In this document: positions 26,128-33,717 of the stretch, one piece after another
Layout of the letters: the number at the start of each line of letters is the position of its first letter
Position numbering within the stretch: the first letter of the stretch is position 1
From: Leptospira paudalimensis
GTDB taxonomy: Bacteria > Spirochaetota > Leptospiria > Leptospirales > Leptospiraceae
Length of the DNA: 64,000 bases
Direction: 5' to 3'
Assembly (NCBI RefSeq): GCF_026151345.1
Contig: NZ_JAMQPR010000002.1
Coordinates: forward strand, 186,001-250,000
Translations under genes and position numbers: made by a program
Notes under the pieces: model-generated
The model's input: the letters and a program-made list of their open reading frames with translations, nothing else
What the model was told of the DNA's origin: nothing
Database searches by the model: none

Positions 26128-27291
26128 GTGAAACCGCGGCAACTCTGGATTATCATGTTTTTTTTCATTTTGGGAGTAGTGGGGATCATTCAATTTAAAA
26201 TATCTCCCTACAACCATTCACTGTCTGCATTAATTGGGCTTTGGGAAGGATTTTATGAAATCAATCCAAACTTAGTCGATCCAAATTTTGTCGTATATAA
26301 ATCAGGCGGATATGATGGACAATTTTTTTACTTACTCGCAAAAGATTTGTTTAACGATTCAGATTGGAACTTAATTGTAGATAGTTATTATTTCCGTTAC
26401 CATAGAATCGGATTATCTCTCATTTCTGGATATGTTTCTCATTTATTAGGTAGCGAACATTATCCGATCATTACCCTTGCGATTTTATTTTCGACATTTT
26501 TATTTTCTGTTTATTGTTTATACCAATTACTTCCCGAAAAATCAAAATGGCTAGTTTTGTTTTATATCCTCTCTCCCTATTCCCTAAATTCCAATTTATT
26601 ATTAGTTGCTGATTCTTTTTTTGTGAGTTTAGCAATCATTAGTTATTATTTTTATACAAAAAATAACTTAGCTCTTTCGTTTCTATTTTTCCTGATCACA
26701 GTCTTCACAAGAGAGCTGGGGGTTTTATTTTTAGCTCCGATTGTATTGGGAGCCATGTACCATAAACGATGGAAAGAAGTAATTCTGTTTTCCTTACCAG
26801 GTATTTTGTTTTTGGGTTTTTTATATTTCGGATGGAAAAACTCCCCAAATCATTTAGGGACAAACCCACTTGGTTTCAAAGATATGACTGATGTTCCTTT
26901 ATTTGGATTTGTAAAAAGTTTTTTTGACCATAACCAATTTCAATTCAAACTAAAGGAATTCCCCAAACTACTTTTCCTAGTTTCGTTTTTAAGTATGATT
27001 ATGATATCGATTTCATCTATCAGAAACTCATTTCAAAAGGATCTAAACTTACTTGTTCCTATCCTTGGAAGCTTATTTGTCATAACCATTGCAGAAGAGG
27101 GGTACTGGAGGTCTTTTGATAATCTAAGCAGAATGTTTACACTCATTTTACCTTTCAGTCTACTTCTAGAAGGAGTAAATAAAAAACTAAGTTTTAAAAT
27201 CTTTCTTAGCACCTCTCTTACTTTGTTTTTCTTTTTACTAATTCGAATTTTTTTCATCACACCAACAAAGGAATATTTTTTAGCATTATGA
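26128..27291 (+). CDS. Multi-span membrane protein, GT-C-like cell-surface glycopolymer formation type
   Basis: 387 residues with about nine to ten transmembrane helices. The large periplasmic loop after helix 1 carries the motif GGYDGQFFYLLAKDLF, recognised from the AZOBR_p60025-type family of cell-surface glycopolymer formation proteins. Those resemble lipid-linked-sugar glycosyltransferases of GT-C fold. The start is GTG at 26128 (with GGGAG almost touching it) or ATG at 26155. mqnD overlaps its stop by four bases. The sugar substrate is unknown. Confidence 0.7.
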   Translation: MKPRQLWIIMFFFILGVVGIIQFKISPYNHSLSALIGLWEGFYEINPNLVDPNFVVYKSGGYDGQFFYLLAKDLFNDSDWNLIVDSYYFRYHRIGLSLISGYVSHLLGSEHYPIITLAILFSTFLFSVYCLYQLLPEKSKWLVLFYILSPYSLNSNLLLVADSFFVSLAIISYYFYTKNNLALSFLFFLITVFTRELGVLFLAPIVLGAMYHKRWKEVILFSLPGILFLGFLYFGWKNSPNHLGTNPLGFKDMTDVPLFGFVKSFFDHNQFQFKLKEFPKLLFLVSFLSMIMISISSIRNSFQKDLNLLVPILGSLFVITIAEEGYWRSFDNLSRMFTLILPFSLLLEGVNKKLSFKIFLSTSLTLFFFLLIRIFFITPTKEYFLAL

Positions 27292-28115
27292 TTTCACTTG
27301 CTTATTCACCTTGCCCAAATGACACTTTTCTCTTTTATCACCTGATTCGTAACACAGGTTATCCAGTCAAAGAAGAACTTTACGATGTTGAAAACTTAAA
27401 TGAATTTGCATTTGAAGGTAAATTCCCGGTAACCAAACTTTCGTTTGCTGCTTTTTTCCACATCATTGATAAATACATATTATTGGAAACAGGTTCTGCT
27501 TTAGGACGTGGTTGTGGCCCACTTCTCGTCAGAAAAAAAAATACAAACACCAACTTAGAAAATTGCAAATCTCTGTATATCCCAGGACAATTGACTACCG
27601 CCAATTTGTTGTTATCCCTTTATACAAATGGCACACATAAACCAACCGCACTTCGTTATGATGAAATCATTCCAAAACTTTTAACGGAAGAAAATACTTT
27701 AGGAGTGATCATTCACGAAGAAAGGTTTACATACGAAGAAAGAGGACTAGAAAAGGTGGTTGATCTTGGAGAATGGTGGGAATCATCTACAGGATACCCA
27801 ATTCCTCTAGGTGCTATTGCCATCAGAAGGGACATCCCAAGAGAAGAAGCACTCAAATTCCAATCGGAACTTCAAAAAAGCCTAAGAGATGCTTACCAAG
27901 AACCAAAAGAAATGATGGATTACATCAAGGAAAACTCTCAGAATAAAGAAGATTCCGTGATCAAGGCTCATATCAATTTATATGTAAACGAATTTACAAA
28001 ATCACTGGGAAAAGAAGGACACGATGCTGTAACTTATCTTTTCCAAAGGGCGATTGAGGCAGGATTTATCAATAAACCTACCTCAAATCTATCGCTGTTT
28101 TTAGGAGAAAGTTAA
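27288..28115 (+). CDS. mqnD: MqnD, 1,4-dihydroxy-6-naphthoate synthase (futalosine menaquinone pathway)
   Basis: 275 residues of the periplasmic-binding-fold MqnA/D group. The MqnD N-terminus LAYSPCPNDTFLFYHL is diagnostic, and GSALGRGCGPLLV and the later TGYPIPLGAIAIRRD also fit. MqnD cleaves the cyclic de-hypoxanthinyl futalosine product to give dihydroxynaphthoate, a step of menaquinone synthesis in the cytoplasm. NDH-2 at 9.5 kb would use the resulting quinone. It overlaps the membrane protein by four bases and the convergent tail-fibre-like gene by 15 bases. Other mqn genes are not in the window. Confidence 0.85.
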   Translation: MISLAYSPCPNDTFLFYHLIRNTGYPVKEELYDVENLNEFAFEGKFPVTKLSFAAFFHIIDKYILLETGSALGRGCGPLLVRKKNTNTNLENCKSLYIPGQLTTANLLLSLYTNGTHKPTALRYDEIIPKLLTEENTLGVIIHEERFTYEERGLEKVVDLGEWWESSTGYPIPLGAIAIRRDIPREEALKFQSELQKSLRDAYQEPKEMMDYIKENSQNKEDSVIKAHINLYVNEFTKSLGKEGHDAVTYLFQRAIEAGFINKPTSNLSLFLGES

Positions 28116-30611
28116 GAGGCAAAGGATATGACCTTTATCTCGTTTACATGCTTCCATTGCCTTTGCTACCAACATACCTGGTTTTAATTTGGAAGGATCC
28201 GCTTTGATCGCATGACCAGAAGTGAGTCCCGAAACCAAAAGATCTCCAGGGTAAATGGGCACTTGTGTTGCATCCACATGAAGTTTTGCCATTCCAAGTA
28301 ATGCCACTAACACGTATTCTACGCCTTTTTCTTTTTTACCAAAAACAACATTAGCATTTGCAACCGCGACACCAATCACATTGGTAGAGTAGGGGTGTTT
28401 GCTCCTTCCGAGTACTCCCGTTTCCTCGGTTGCCACAAGTAAATCACCGGAAGTGATTACATCCTTCCCATCGAGTCTAAAATAACGAGCAATACATTCT
28501 TCGCCACCGTCCTTCGTTATGCGAAGGTTCCCTTCAAAAACCGATTCTCCATTAGCATAAATTGCTTTCCCGGAACCAATCAATTCATATTCAGGAATTC
28601 CTTTCCCATCAACAACAATGGCAAACTCAGACTGTGAAACAAACCGACCACCGGGTGACGTTGTGCCGGCACCTAAAATTCCAGCTGACCGAGTAGTTTC
28701 TTTCCCTTTGGATATCCCGTAAACTCCGATAGAATCTCCAAAGCCAACAACACCCGAACCAGAAGAAACTCCCACAAGCCCTGTACCATTCTTCGTATTT
28801 TTTCCGTAAATGATCGCATCACTTGATTGTGGTGGAACAAATCCTTTGGAGATAGATTCAGCTTCACCTGTAATCTTTAATAATCCAGTATGTGAGTTAA
28901 TATCATGTTCTTTTTCAGCGTATGGATGTGTATGTGGTTTTGGTTCTCTTTTATCTGACAATCTTGGATCATCTGACAAAACAACCTTTCCAGGTACTGC
29001 TTCCCCATGATTGGCCAACACAACTATACCTGCATCGTCAAACCCTGCTTTGGCGAGACGTTTATCGTTTCCTTGGACAACAACACCAGCTTTATTTTCA
29101 CCTGAATGTGCAAGTTGGACAATTCCATGTGCTTCCGTATTGGCAAGTTTTAGACGTTTATCATTTCCTTGGACAACGGTATTTGATTCCTCTCCACCAT
29201 TCGGCGCTAACTGTACAATCCCTTTTGCAGTAGTTGTAGCATCCTTTAATCTAGGGTCATCTCCTGTAACCACTTTATCAATCGCAGTTTCACCAGCTTC
29301 TGCTAGTTGAACAAGTCCTACCGATTTTTTTGTCGCAATTTTTAATCGAGAATCATTACCTTGGACGGCAACACCTGGGCGTGTTTCGCCATCTAATGCA
29401 AGTTCTACGATTCCGGGGTGATCTGTAGAAGCATTTCGTAACCTCTCATCATCCGATTGAACGACAAGACCCGGCCTTGCTTCACCACTCCTTGCAAGTC
29501 TCACGAGACCATGAGTGAGTTCGGAGGCGATTTTTAGGCGTTTATCATTCCCTTGGACAACAACACCTGGTTTTTCTTCCCCGTCAGATGCAAGTTCCAC
29601 AATCCCACGGTATTCGGTTGTTGCGTCTCTTAACCTTCGATCATTAGATTGGACGACAACACCTTCTTTTACTTCACCATCAACTGCGAGCCGAATGATT
29701 CCTGATCTTAAAACAGAAGCATAGGGAAGTGGTTCTCTGGTTGGACCACCTGATTCCTTTTTATCTGCACTGGAATACAATTCGATTTCTATGACTTCGG
29801 TGGTGTATTCTTTTTTGTTAGCTTGTTTTTCATCGATAAAAACAATTTTTAAAAATCGTAAATTGACTGGTGGAAAACGCCACTTGTACCAAGTTCCTGG
29901 CTCTGATAAAAAATAATTTTCTTCATGTAACTGATGCCAAGTTAGATCATCTTCACTGTAATAAACAATGAACCTTTCAGGGAAATTGGTGATGGCATCG
30001 TTTTTCGTTAACATCCGAAATTCTTCAATCCGGTTGACTGATCCCATATCCAAAATCACATATTCATCAGCAGGTTCTTCCTTTTTCTTAGAAGACCATC
30101 CATAATCAGGCCTTGTATCGAATAAATTTTCTTTCACATAGAGTCTATCTAACTCAGAACTAACTTGAATTGACTGAACGCCACTGATTAAGATTTTTAA
30201 TGGACCAAAACTAATCCGATTTTTCCCGTTACTTGCTTTTCTTGAAATTTTTGAAATAAACTTCACATAACGAGCGCTTGTTAATGAAAATAACCATTTA
30301 GCGGAAGTTTTGAATGATTTGCGAAAGGATGACTCTTGTAAGATGGGTTCCCAATACTTACCATCATGGGATAACTCAAAACGGAATGAATCTGGGAAAA
30401 AATCCAATCCATCTTTCCCTGGCAATAACTCGATCCCATTAAAAAAAACAACATCGTCAAATTGGAAAATGATCGAGGAGAGAGAGGATTGTTCCTTTTC
30501 TTCAAAAAATGACAAAAACTCATTATTTTTGATTTCATACGTTCCCGTTGTGGAAACCGATTGGATGGGCAAAGAGTAGGGGTGGCTTGTGCGAATTAAA
30601 TGATCTTTCAT
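28101..30611 (-). CDS. Large protein with discoidin-like domains and eight tail-fibre-type repeats
   Basis: 836 residues with no signal peptide. Residues about 20-140 and 155-283 resemble F5/8 type C (discoidin) carbohydrate-binding domains (second: VILDMGSVNRIEEFRMLTKN, then RFLKIVFIDE). Residues about 302-557 are eight tandem 32-residue repeats, for example KGIVQLAPNG then VVQGNDKRLK, like the phage tail-fibre repeat GIVQLA. A His-containing HTHPYAEKEHDIN segment follows, as at tail-fibre junctions. The C-terminal domain has an unusual hydrophobic end (MLVAKAMEACKRDKGHILCL). It probably binds glycans or forms an extended fibre. No other phage genes are near. It overlaps mqnD tail-to-tail by 15 bases. 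Confidence 0.75.
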   Translation of the reverse strand: MKDHLIRTSHPYSLPIQSVSTTGTYEIKNNEFLSFFEEKEQSSLSSIIFQFDDVVFFNGIELLPGKDGLDFFPDSFRFELSHDGKYWEPILQESSFRKSFKTSAKWLFSLTSARYVKFISKISRKASNGKNRISFGPLKILISGVQSIQVSSELDRLYVKENLFDTRPDYGWSSKKKEEPADEYVILDMGSVNRIEEFRMLTKNDAITNFPERFIVYYSEDDLTWHQLHEENYFLSEPGTWYKWRFPPVNLRFLKIVFIDEKQANKKEYTTEVIEIELYSSADKKESGGPTREPLPYASVLRSGIIRLAVDGEVKEGVVVQSNDRRLRDATTEYRGIVELASDGEEKPGVVVQGNDKRLKIASELTHGLVRLARSGEARPGLVVQSDDERLRNASTDHPGIVELALDGETRPGVAVQGNDSRLKIATKKSVGLVQLAEAGETAIDKVVTGDDPRLKDATTTAKGIVQLAPNGGEESNTVVQGNDKRLKLANTEAHGIVQLAHSGENKAGVVVQGNDKRLAKAGFDDAGIVVLANHGEAVPGKVVLSDDPRLSDKREPKPHTHPYAEKEHDINSHTGLLKITGEAESISKGFVPPQSSDAIIYGKNTKNGTGLVGVSSGSGVVGFGDSIGVYGISKGKETTRSAGILGAGTTSPGGRFVSQSEFAIVVDGKGIPEYELIGSGKAIYANGESVFEGNLRITKDGGEECIARYFRLDGKDVITSGDLLVATEETGVLGRSKHPYSTNVIGVAVANANVVFGKKEKGVEYVLVALLGMAKLHVDATQVPIYPGDLLVSGLTSGHAIKADPSKLKPGMLVAKAMEACKRDKGHILCLLTFS
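28941..29708 (-). repeat. Eight 96-base tandem repeat units encoding tail-fibre-type motifs
   Basis: Each unit encodes 32 residues with pattern GIVxLAxxGExxPGVVVQxNDxRL. The units differ from each other, so they are old repeats kept by protein selection rather than a young expansion. The length is in frame with the coding gene. Confidence 0.8.
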
Positions 30612-30662
30612 GCGCTTTTTCAGTTATGATTCCTTCCAAAAAATACCGTTTTTCTATTCAGT

Positions 30663-31586
30663 CTATCGAATTTCACCGACACGTGAACCTTCTTCTTTTT
30701 CTGTAAACACTACGAGAACTACTGGTTTCACCCGTTCTGTAAAATACATTTGGATGATTTGGCGTAAATGACCAAGAATCGGAGAGGAAACGATGATTAC
30801 GTTTCCATCAGTAGTCACCTGGATTTTTTCCAACTGCCGATAGGATGATTCTGTCAATTCCTTCGAAGCCCATGCCAAAAACCCAGACCAAGAGGCTGGG
30901 TGGGGTAGGGAGGGTTCTTTTCCTGAATCATGCCCAGAATTAAGCACTTCCTTTCGATGGGCACTCACCAATTCCCTGCAAAGAGTTTGTACATACGAAA
31001 CATTCGATTCCATATGAAGGTCCACAGCTTTACGATATGCTTCTAAAGCAATGTCAGGACCAAACAAATCGACAAGTGTTTCAAAGTCTTTTTTCCCTTC
31101 TTTTGCATCTCTCTTACTTTCGCTAGGGTCCTTTGCTTCTGGTACATGGTTTGTATTGGATATAGTTATATTAATATGGTTAGGGGATCCAGCTGTAACC
31201 CCCTTTGTGGGTAAAATGACTCCCTCAGCGGTCCCTGGCTCGGTCCCTCTGGGGTGTATCGACATATCTCCCAGAGGGGTAATTCTGGAACCCTCATAGT
31301 GGAAAGAAAAATGGTATCTTGTGGATGTCCTTCCACTACCTGGAACTTGGTAGAGTAGGCCTGCTTGTGTTAATTCTTTTTTGGCAGTCACGATGGATTT
31401 TTTAGTTTTGAATCCTGTTAGGCGCATCAGGGTTTCTGTGTTTGGCCAAACAGGTTTGAAGTTGTAGTCACTGAATTTTAAAAGCACAGGATACAACGTC
31501 TTTGCAGCATGGGATAACCCTGCCCAGACACCAGAATCGATGATGTCGGTCATCAGGCGGATATAGGGATGTCGCTGGTCGCTCAA
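30663..31586 (-). CDS. rep: Putative replication initiator (Rep) with HTH_36-like domain
   Basis: 307 residues from TTG at 31586, chosen because GGAGGA lies six bases before it; the longer frame from ATG at 31652 has no ribosome site. The N-terminal half looks like a replication-initiator winged helix (HTH_36/RepA type): LSHAAKTLYPVLLKFSDYN, then TETLMRLTGFKTKKSIVTAK. The C-terminal region has a DnaA-domain-I-like pattern (WASKELTESSYRQLEKIQV and IIQMYFTERVKPVVLVV). The gene lies downstream of the second parA-parB pair on the same strand, with a 343-base gap full of inverted repeats, the usual layout of a replicon core. Initiator activity is inferred. Confidence 0.6.
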   Translation of the reverse strand: MSDQRHPYIRLMTDIIDSGVWAGLSHAAKTLYPVLLKFSDYNFKPVWPNTETLMRLTGFKTKKSIVTAKKELTQAGLLYQVPGSGRTSTRYHFSFHYEGSRITPLGDMSIHPRGTEPGTAEGVILPTKGVTAGSPNHINITISNTNHVPEAKDPSESKRDAKEGKKDFETLVDLFGPDIALEAYRKAVDLHMESNVSYVQTLCRELVSAHRKEVLNSGHDSGKEPSLPHPASWSGFLAWASKELTESSYRQLEKIQVTTDGNVIIVSSPILGHLRQIIQMYFTERVKPVVLVVFTEKEEGSRVGEIR

Positions 31587-31645
31587 GGAAGCTCCTCCGA
31601 TTTCTGCAAAAATCAAACTAAATTTAAGCAAATAATTCGAAGGAG

Positions 31646-31680
31646 TTGACATTATCTGACATAATGTTAATTATGTCTCA
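31646..31680 (+). promoter_or_regulatory. Candidate promoter and overlapping operator palindromes upstream of rep
   Basis: TTGACA at 31646-31651 and a weak AATTAT -10 at 31669-31674 give a 17-base spacer on the plus strand. Two overlapping inverted repeats lie across it: ACATTAT/ATAATGT at 31649-31667 (five-base loop) and GACATAAT/ATTATGTC at 31658-31677 (four-base loop). It is just upstream of the rep leader and faces away from rep. These could be operator or iteron sites for Rep or ParB. Confidence 0.55.
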
Positions 31681-31737
31681 TCCAACAACATTCCTTCGGG
31701 AAACCCCGACCCCCTGGTGTACCAGGGGATTTTTTTT
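31681..31737 (+). ncRNA. Possible antisense RNA to the rep leader
   Basis: A short plus-strand transcript of roughly 55-60 bases is suggested by the promoter at 31646-31674 and the terminator at 31711-31737. It would be complementary to the start of any rep mRNA that begins in the upstream gap, as in the counter-transcribed RNAs of plasmid copy-number control. No similarity to a known RNA family was recognised, so the call rests on promoter-terminator geometry only. Confidence 0.4.
31711..31737 (+). terminator. Rho-independent terminator upstream of rep
   Basis: A perfect inverted repeat, CCCCTGG at 31711-31717 and CCAGGGG at 31722-31728 with the four-base loop TGTA, is followed by a run of eight T at 31730-31737. 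Read on the plus strand it is a classic intrinsic terminator, but no rightward gene ends nearby. It can therefore end a short RNA starting at the candidate promoter about 35 bases upstream. Confidence 0.75.
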
Positions 31738-31768
31738 ATGTATCGGGTTAGGGCAATAGAATGCCCCC

Positions 31769-31792
31769 ACACCTTCTCACAAGAAAAGGTGT
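31769..31792. other. Hairpin in the rep-parB gap
   Basis: ACACCTT at 31769-31775 pairs with AAGGTGT at 31786-31792 across a ten-base loop. No T run follows. It lies between the terminator and the direct repeats, inside the 343-base gap. The role is unknown; origin structure or leader hairpin are both possible. Confidence 0.4.
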
Positions 31793-31897
31793 TTGCTCAA
31801 ACCTTTCAAAAGTTTTATTATGTCACATTATTGTCGGATTCTGGTAACTGTCAAGTTCGTACAGTATTTTTCCCTATTCGGGCCAAAAAATTTTTTC

Positions 31898-31923
31898 CTA
31901 AGTACTTGACTGCTAAGTACTTG
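31898..31923. repeat. Pair of CTAAGTACTTG direct repeats
   Basis: CTAAGTACTTG occurs at 31898-31908 and again at 31913-31923, spaced by 15 bases, just downstream of the parB stop. Each unit contains the palindromic core AAGTACTT. Two short repeats are weak evidence for an iteron, but the place fits the replicon core. Confidence 0.45.
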
Positions 31924-31929
31924 TTTGGG

Positions 31930-32751
31930 TTATGCCGAGTCACCATACTTTTTGGAGAGTTCTTTTCTGATGAATTTATAAATGTCTCCCAGTAAAATTT
32001 CGTCTTCGGATTGGATTTGGATCCCGCTACTCGTGCGTCTGATTTTGTAACCAGAAAGAGGGGAGGATTTTTGATTTGTCCCATCACCCGTTTTTACTTG
32101 TTTGTTGAAGTCTTTTGCATCTTTTACGGTCTTAAGTGCACCTTTGTGATACAGGGTGAGAAATTCATCCAAACTTCCTTTTTTGGCTGCTTGGGCTGCC
32201 TGCACGAGAAGGTTTTTATTGTAAATTTCGTTCTTTTTACATTTCTCCAAATCGGCCTTGGACATGGAAGTAATCGAAAGGACTTCCGTCATGTAACTGC
32301 GGCTTTTTCCAAATAGGTCACCTAACTCCTGGTCCGTATATTGGTAGGAATTTTTTAAAAACAGAAGGGCATCCACTTCTTCATAGGGTGATAAGTTTTC
32401 TCTCTGCAGGTTTTCGATGACAGCAAGTTTGTAGATTTCTTTATCGGGTCGGTTTAAGATCTTACACTCAATCTCTGCCCATCCCAAGGATTTGGCAGCA
32501 TGGTATCGTCTCTCTCCAGCAATGATTTTATAACTGCCTTCTTTTTCCCCTTTGGAGACGATGATGGGTTGTAAAAGGCCATCTGCTTTTAGTGTCTGGG
32601 CTAATTCTTCGATCCCTTTTTTTCGTTCCTGTCTCGGTTGGTATTCAGAAGGTTGGATTCTGTCCATACGGATTGTACGAATGGTCCCGTCCAAATTTTC
32701 AGCCTGGTAAATGTCGGCGAGAGTTCCTAGGCGTTTACTTTTTAAGCTCAC
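31930..32751 (-). CDS. parB: ParB-type partition protein (module 2)
   Basis: 273 residues from GTG at 32751, with GAGGAGG six bases upstream. ParB N-terminal features: YQPRQERK, then IIAGERRYHAAKSLGW (the CTP-binding GERRxxA box) and AVIENLQRENLSPYEE. A helix-turn-helix follows at TDQELGDLFGKSRSYMTEVL, then a Lys-rich C-terminal region (YKIRRTSSGIQIQSEDEIL) for dimerisation. It differs clearly from the module-1 ParB in length and sequence. It overlaps parA by 17 bases. Together with rep it is probably the segregation system of the replicon. Confidence 0.92.
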   Translation of the reverse strand: MSLKSKRLGTLADIYQAENLDGTIRTIRMDRIQPSEYQPRQERKKGIEELAQTLKADGLLQPIIVSKGEKEGSYKIIAGERRYHAAKSLGWAEIECKILNRPDKEIYKLAVIENLQRENLSPYEEVDALLFLKNSYQYTDQELGDLFGKSRSYMTEVLSITSMSKADLEKCKKNEIYNKNLLVQAAQAAKKGSLDEFLTLYHKGALKTVKDAKDFNKQVKTGDGTNQKSSPLSGYKIRRTSSGIQIQSEDEILLGDIYKFIRKELSKKYGDSA

Positions 32752-33487
32752 TTAAAACCTCCTCGATAAAACCTTCATACTCTTGGGATTGTCTGGATGA
32801 CCGATTGTAATCGTAGACGGATTTTTTGGCCAAATGGCTTTCGCCAATTGCAACTCCATCAGAAATCGTATGTTCAAAAATCCTGAAGTACTTTGTGAGG
32901 ACAGGTAAGATCGTCTTCGTTAATAAAGTTTGGGGTTTTAATTGGGTGATGAGGGCGCCTAAAATTTCTAGGTCAGGGTTGATCCTTTTTTTGATCGAGG
33001 AAATGGTTTGTTGTAATCCCATGATCCCATCCATCGAAAATTTTTCTGCCTGAAGTGGGATCAGTACATAATTGGCAGCAACCAGACTGTTGACTGTAAA
33101 AATCGAAAGGGAGGGTGGGCAGTCAATGATGACAAAGTCAAAATCCTTAAGTCCGGAAAGTGAGTCTCTGAGGATATAAGGTGCTTCTACCGAGTTCACG
33201 GAAACAGTTTCCATTTCCGCTAAACGCATGCTAGATGGAGCAACCCACAAATGCTCGTTATATGCTGGGGCAATGATATCCTTCATATTTGCCGAATTTT
33301 GGAATAAGTGGGCAAGGTCCTTTTCGACGGTTTCAGGATTTAAAAAAATTCCAGTAGAATTTGCCTGAGGGTCCATATCGATCAGTAAAGTTTTGAGATT
33401 TCGGCGAGCCAATCCCATGGCAAGATTCAAAGAAGTAGTTGTTTTACCCTCTCCGCCTTTCTGATTTGCAACTGCAATGGTGATCAT
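32735..33487 (-). CDS. parA: ParA-type partition ATPase (module 2)
   Basis: 250 residues, the short form without the extension seen in module 1. Walker A is NQKGGEGKTT near residues 8-17, then LLIDMDPQANSTGIF, Walker B-like FVIIDCPPSLSIF and LIPLQAEKFSMDG. It acts as the ATPase that moves ParB-parS complexes. The module-2 ParB gene overlaps it by 17 bases. Two identical 16-bp palindromes lie 112-178 bases upstream of its start, and a GAGAGATAG sequence before the ATG at 33487 may be the ribosome site. Confidence 0.94.
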   Translation of the reverse strand: MITIAVANQKGGEGKTTTSLNLAMGLARRNLKTLLIDMDPQANSTGIFLNPETVEKDLAHLFQNSANMKDIIAPAYNEHLWVAPSSMRLAEMETVSVNSVEAPYILRDSLSGLKDFDFVIIDCPPSLSIFTVNSLVAANYVLIPLQAEKFSMDGIMGLQQTISSIKKRINPDLEILGALITQLKPQTLLTKTILPVLTKYFRIFEHTISDGVAIGESHLAKKSVYDYNRSSRQSQEYEGFIEEVLSELKK

Positions 33488-33598
33488 CTATCTCTCTTTT
33501 TCCTTCCCAATTGGTATGCTTTCCATTCGAAAATTTGGGATCAATTGAATTTTTGAAAGGGAACAAAAAAAGGGATTTTTGTCCATTTCTACCTTCAT

Positions 33599-33614
33599 TG
33601 TCGGACATCCGACA
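33599..33614. other. Palindrome TGTCGGACATCCGACA, copy 1 (candidate parS, module 2)
   Basis: A 16-bp inverted repeat with seven-base arms TGTCGGA and TCCGACA separated by CA. It is identical to a second copy starting 51 bases downstream, and both lie between parA and the divergent gene at 33.7 kb. Length and TGT...ACA ends resemble chromosomal parS sites, though the interior differs. ParB binding is inferred. Confidence 0.75.
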
Positions 33615-33649
33615 TACCAAAAATTAGCAAAAACTATCTCTTCTGTTTC

Positions 33650-33665
33650 TGTCGGACATCCGACA
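33650..33665. other. Palindrome TGTCGGACATCCGACA, copy 2 (candidate parS, module 2)
   Basis: Identical to copy 1 at 33599-33614. It starts 51 bases later, close to five helical turns, so both would face the same side of the DNA. It ends 52 bases before the ATG at 33718 of the divergent regulator-like gene, so it could also act as an operator there. Confidence 0.75.
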
Positions 33666-33717
33666 TTCAAATTGGTACGTACTTGACAAAGTGATTAAAT
33701 TTAAACAGTTTCATAGC

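Noticed and set aside
28922..29233. Plus-strand frames with repeats opposite the tail-fibre-type gene
   Set aside because: Mirror of the 96-base protein repeats on the other strand.
28941..29708. CRISPR array suspected from regular repeats
   Set aside because: Units are 96 bases, diverged and in coding phase with no spacer-repeat alternation.
28101..31652. Prophage remnant suspected from tail-fibre repeats next to a Rep gene
   Set aside because: No capsid, terminase, tail or integrase gene and no flanking att-like repeats seen.
31717..31995. 92-residue plus-strand frame over the terminator and parB end
   Set aside because: Crosses a terminator and the parB 3' end; no ribosome site.
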